DNA from: an uncultured Bacteroidales bacterium
GTDB taxonomy: Bacteria; Bacteroidota; Bacteroidia; Bacteroidales; UBA932
Assembly (NCBI GenBank): GCA_949300335.1
Contig: CASGDV010000023.1
Location: 1-64,000 of the forward strand
Length of the DNA: 64,000 bases
Direction of reading: 5' to 3'
Position numbers and translations under genes: made by a program. Positions 61,865-64,000 of this stretch are shown one piece after another; position 1 is the first letter of the stretch; every line of letters begins with the position of its first letter. The notes beneath the pieces were generated by a model that was not told where the DNA came from, did no database searches, and saw only the letters and a list, made by a program, of their open reading frames with translations.

Positions 61865-62317
61865 ATGACACATACGGATAAAGAATTGGTTGTAAGCGCA
61901 CTTGAAAACGGAACCGTACTTGATCATATTCCGTCGGAAAACGTATTCAAGGCAATAGACATGCTCAATCTGAAAGGTGAAATTTCCAGAATAACCATCG
62001 GTGTGAATCTGGAAAGCAAACTTTATGGACGTAAAGGCATCATCAAAATTGCAGACAGGTATTTTCTCGATGATGAATTGAACAGGCTGGCACTTGTAGC
62101 TCCCAATGCTACGGTGAACATAATCAGGAATTTCAAGGTCGTGGAAAAAAAGAAGATTGTCATGCCGGATGAAATAGAAGGGTTCGCAAAATGCAAGAAT
62201 CCGAAATGCATAACGAACCATCAGCCTATTAAGACGCGTTTCAAGGTGCTCGACCATAATGGTGAAATTTCCCTGCTTTGCCATTATTGCGAAAAAATCA
62301 CGGATTTGAAAGGTTAA
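61865..62317 (+). CDS. pyrI: Aspartate carbamoyltransferase regulatory chain
   Basis: A 150-residue regulatory subunit with an N-terminal nucleotide-binding domain (about 1-95) and a C-terminal zinc domain with four cysteines (CKNPKC, then CHYC) that binds the catalytic chain. Together with PyrB it allows feedback by nucleotides. It follows pyrB closely. The next gene starts 43 bases later. Confidence 0.97.
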   Translation: MTHTDKELVVSALENGTVLDHIPSENVFKAIDMLNLKGEISRITIGVNLESKLYGRKGIIKIADRYFLDDELNRLALVAPNATVNIIRNFKVVEKKKIVMPDEIEGFAKCKNPKCITNHQPIKTRFKVLDHNGEISLLCHYCEKITDLKG

Positions 62318-62360
62318 GAACTTTTTTTGTTATATTTAAACGAATTTTATCAAAACAGTT

Positions 62361-63437
62361 ATGAAAAAGGTCCATAATTTCAATGCCGGCCCGTGCGTAC
62401 TGCCGGACCAGGCGATAGACAAAGCTATCGAGGCATTAAAAGATTTTGAAGGGACAGGTATGTCTGTAATCGAGGTCTCCCACAGAAGCAAGGAGTGGGG
62501 AAAAGTCATGGATGAATGTCGTTCCCTGTGGCGGGAGCTTCTTGATATTCCCGATACCCACGAGATCCTGTTTCTCGGAGGAGGTGCCAGTCTCGAGTTC
62601 CTTCTTGTTGCGATGAATTTCCTTGAGAACAAGGCGGGATACCTTGAGACCGGTGTTTGGGCAAAAAAGGCTCTGAAGGAAGCAAAAGGAATCGGTAATG
62701 CCTATGCAGTGGCTTCGTCTGCGGACAGGACTTATAGTTATATCCCCAAGAACTATGAGATCCCTTTCGATCTGGACTATTTTCATATTACCACGAACAA
62801 TACCATCTATGGTACGGAAATAAGCTATGATATGGATTGTCCCGTACCTTTGATTGCCGACATGTCATCGGATATAATGAGCAGACCTGTAGACGTGAGC
62901 AAGTATGCCCTCATATACGGAGGCGCCCAGAAAAATGTGGGGCCTGCGGGAGTGGCTTTCGCAATCGTACGCAAGGATGCCCTGGGAAAAGTTACGAGAT
63001 ATATACCGTCCATGCTGGATTACAGGGTTCATATAGATGGCGGCTCCATGTTCAATACCCCTCCGGTATTCCCTATTTTTGTCATGAAGGAAACCTTGAA
63101 GTGGTTGAAGGAACAGGGAGGTGTGGAAGCCATCAGCAAGGTTAATAAAGAGAAGGCTGCATTGCTGTATGCTGAGATAGACAGGAACAGACTGTTTACC
63201 GGAACTGCGGCGAAAGAGGACCGTTCCATCATGAACGTATGTTTTGTAATGGCCGAGGGATATGAATACCTTCAGGATGAATTCATGGAATTCGCAAAGT
63301 CCAAAGGAATGGTCGGCATAAAGGGGCACCGGTCCGTAGGAGGATTCAGGGCATCGATTTACAATGCATGTCCATTAGAGAGCGTATCTGCCCTTGTGGA
63401 TTGTATGAAAGAGTTTGAAAACATGAAAATAAAATAG
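62361..63437 (+). CDS. serC: Phosphoserine aminotransferase
   Basis: A 358-residue PLP enzyme of the serine pathway. The start FNAGPCVLP and [13 protein letters not shown] are characteristic. The PLP lysine is K in [12 protein letters not shown] (about residue 195), and [10 protein letters not shown] is at the C-terminus. The upstream TATATTTA is only a weak match to the -7 consensus, so co-transcription from pyrI is possible. serA follows by eight bases. Confidence 0.96.
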   Translation: MKKVHNFNAGPCVLPDQAIDKAIEALKDFEGTGMSVIEVSHRSKEWGKVMDECRSLWRELLDIPDTHEILFLGGGASLEFLLVAMNFLENKAGYLETGVWAKKALKEAKGIGNAYAVASSADRTYSYIPKNYEIPFDLDYFHITTNNTIYGTEISYDMDCPVPLIADMSSDIMSRPVDVSKYALIYGGAQKNVGPAGVAFAIVRKDALGKVTRYIPSMLDYRVHIDGGSMFNTPPVFPIFVMKETLKWLKEQGGVEAISKVNKEKAALLYAEIDRNRLFTGTAAKEDRSIMNVCFVMAEGYEYLQDEFMEFAKSKGMVGIKGHRSVGGFRASIYNACPLESVSALVDCMKEFENMKIK

Positions 63438-63445
63438 TTCTTGCC

Positions 63446-64000
63446 ATGAAAGTTCTGATAGCGACTGAAAAACCGTTTGCTGCAGCTGCGGTGAACGGAA
63501 TTAAAGATATTTTCGGGCAGACCGGACATGAGGTTGCCCTTCTTGAAAAATATTCTTCCAGAGACCAGCTTATTGCGGCTGTGTCCGATGCGGATGCGCT
63601 GATTGTAAGGTCCGACAAGGTCACTTCCGAAGTAATCGATGCCGCATCGGCTCTGAAGATTGTTGTCCGTGCAGGAGCAGGTTATGACAATATAGATCTT
63701 GATGCCTGTACTGCGAAAGGAATTGTCGTTATGAATACTCCGGGACAGAATTCGAATGCTGTGGCGGAACTGGCTGTGGCAATGATGATATTCATGTCCA
63801 GAAACAAGTTCAATCCCGGAACCGGCTCTGAAATAAGCGGGAAGAAAATAGGCATCCAGGCTTACGGTAATGTCGGACGGCTTGTGGCGATAAAGGCAAA
63901 GGCGCTTGGGATGGATGTAATGGCCTACGACCCGTATGTGTCACCGGATGCCATGAAGGCTGACGGCGTGATACCTGCCGATACCCTTGAACAGATGTAT
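63446..64000 (+). CDS. serA: D-3-phosphoglycerate dehydrogenase (partial)
   Basis: The first 185 residues are visible; the gene runs off the window. It starts MKVLIATEKPFAAAAVNGI and continues with VVRAGAGYDNIDL, TPGQNSNAVAELAV and the NAD-binding KIGIQAYGNVGRLVA. This is the short Bacteroides-type SerA, without a C-terminal ACT domain to judge by the family. It catalyses the first step of serine synthesis, feeding SerC upstream. Confidence 0.95.
   Translation, partial: MKVLIATEKPFAAAAVNGIKDIFGQTGHEVALLEKYSSRDQLIAAVSDADALIVRSDKVTSEVIDAASALKIVVRAGAGYDNIDLDACTAKGIVVMNTPGQNSNAVAELAVAMMIFMSRNKFNPGTGSEISGKKIGIQAYGNVGRLVAIKAKALGMDVMAYDPYVSPDAMKADGVIPADTLEQMY

Overview
The window is a stretch of a Bacteroidales chromosome (phylum Bacteroidota). 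The signs are SusC/SusD and FecR proteins, GH92/GH130/GH18 enzymes, a fused FeoA-FeoB, a Bacteroides-type SerA, and transcription units that almost all begin with the Bacteroidota -7 element TAnnTTTG instead of an E. coli-type -10. The genus cannot be fixed from the sequence alone. There is no phage, CRISPR array or intact insertion sequence. Most genes are housekeeping genes in short, tightly packed operons.

Layout. 0-8 kb: a DUF975 membrane protein, rpsP-rimM, a DUF2147 protein, tRNA-Leu(GAG), a small transposon-like ORF beside a dispersed repeat, feoAB, and an iron-sulfur repair-type hemerythrin gene overlapping a LuxR-type regulator. 8-18 kb: a Spy-like periplasmic protein, a LytS/LytR two-component pair, then a minus-strand block (metallo-hydrolase, uvrA, uridine-kinase-like protein, malQ). 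17.8-21 kb: deoxynucleoside kinase, acyl-CoA synthetase and queH.

20.9-41.3 kb is the main accessory region: a complete polysaccharide utilisation locus (PUL) whose content points to high-mannose N-glycans. The minus arm runs MFS importer, GH130 mannosyl phosphorylase, two GH92 alpha-mannosidases, ROK sugar kinase and an ECF sigma factor. The divergent plus arm runs FecR anti-sigma, SusC with a signalling (STN) domain, SusD, a catalytically dead GH18-like surface protein, a DUF1735-LamG lipoprotein, an active GH18 endoglycosidase and a BACON-domain binding protein. The inferred route is: the GH18 releases glycan at the surface, SusCD imports it, GH92 enzymes strip alpha-mannose in the periplasm, and the MFS carrier brings in mannosyl-GlcNAc for GH130 and the kinase. 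The sigma gene is the last gene of one arm and its presumed anti-sigma gene is the first of the other, so each arm carries one half of the switch.

41.3-51 kb: NhaC antiporter, organophosphate transporter, SGNH hydrolase, rsgA-MATE, polyprenyl synthase with a U32-family protein, and sodB with a 53-residue rubredoxin. 51-55.7 kb: two tandem AraC regulators, a TonB-dependent receptor and a small lipoprotein, with AraC-type direct repeats in front of the receptor promoter. 55.8-58.3 kb: a possible small RNA or attenuator, then a sugar MFS transporter and glucokinase-type ROK pair. 58.3-58.7 kb is a repeat-filled intergenic region that shares a 20-base exact match with the region near 3.3 kb. 58.7-64 kb: miaA with a pRiA4b ORF-3-like gene, yigZ-pyrB-pyrI, and serC-serA, with serA cut by the window end.

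The most unusual items are the split sigma/anti-sigma arrangement, two promoter-plus-hairpin units that look like small RNAs, the repeat-rich intergenic region, the AraC operator array, and near-leaderless genes. All functions come from reading motifs by eye; no database search was run.
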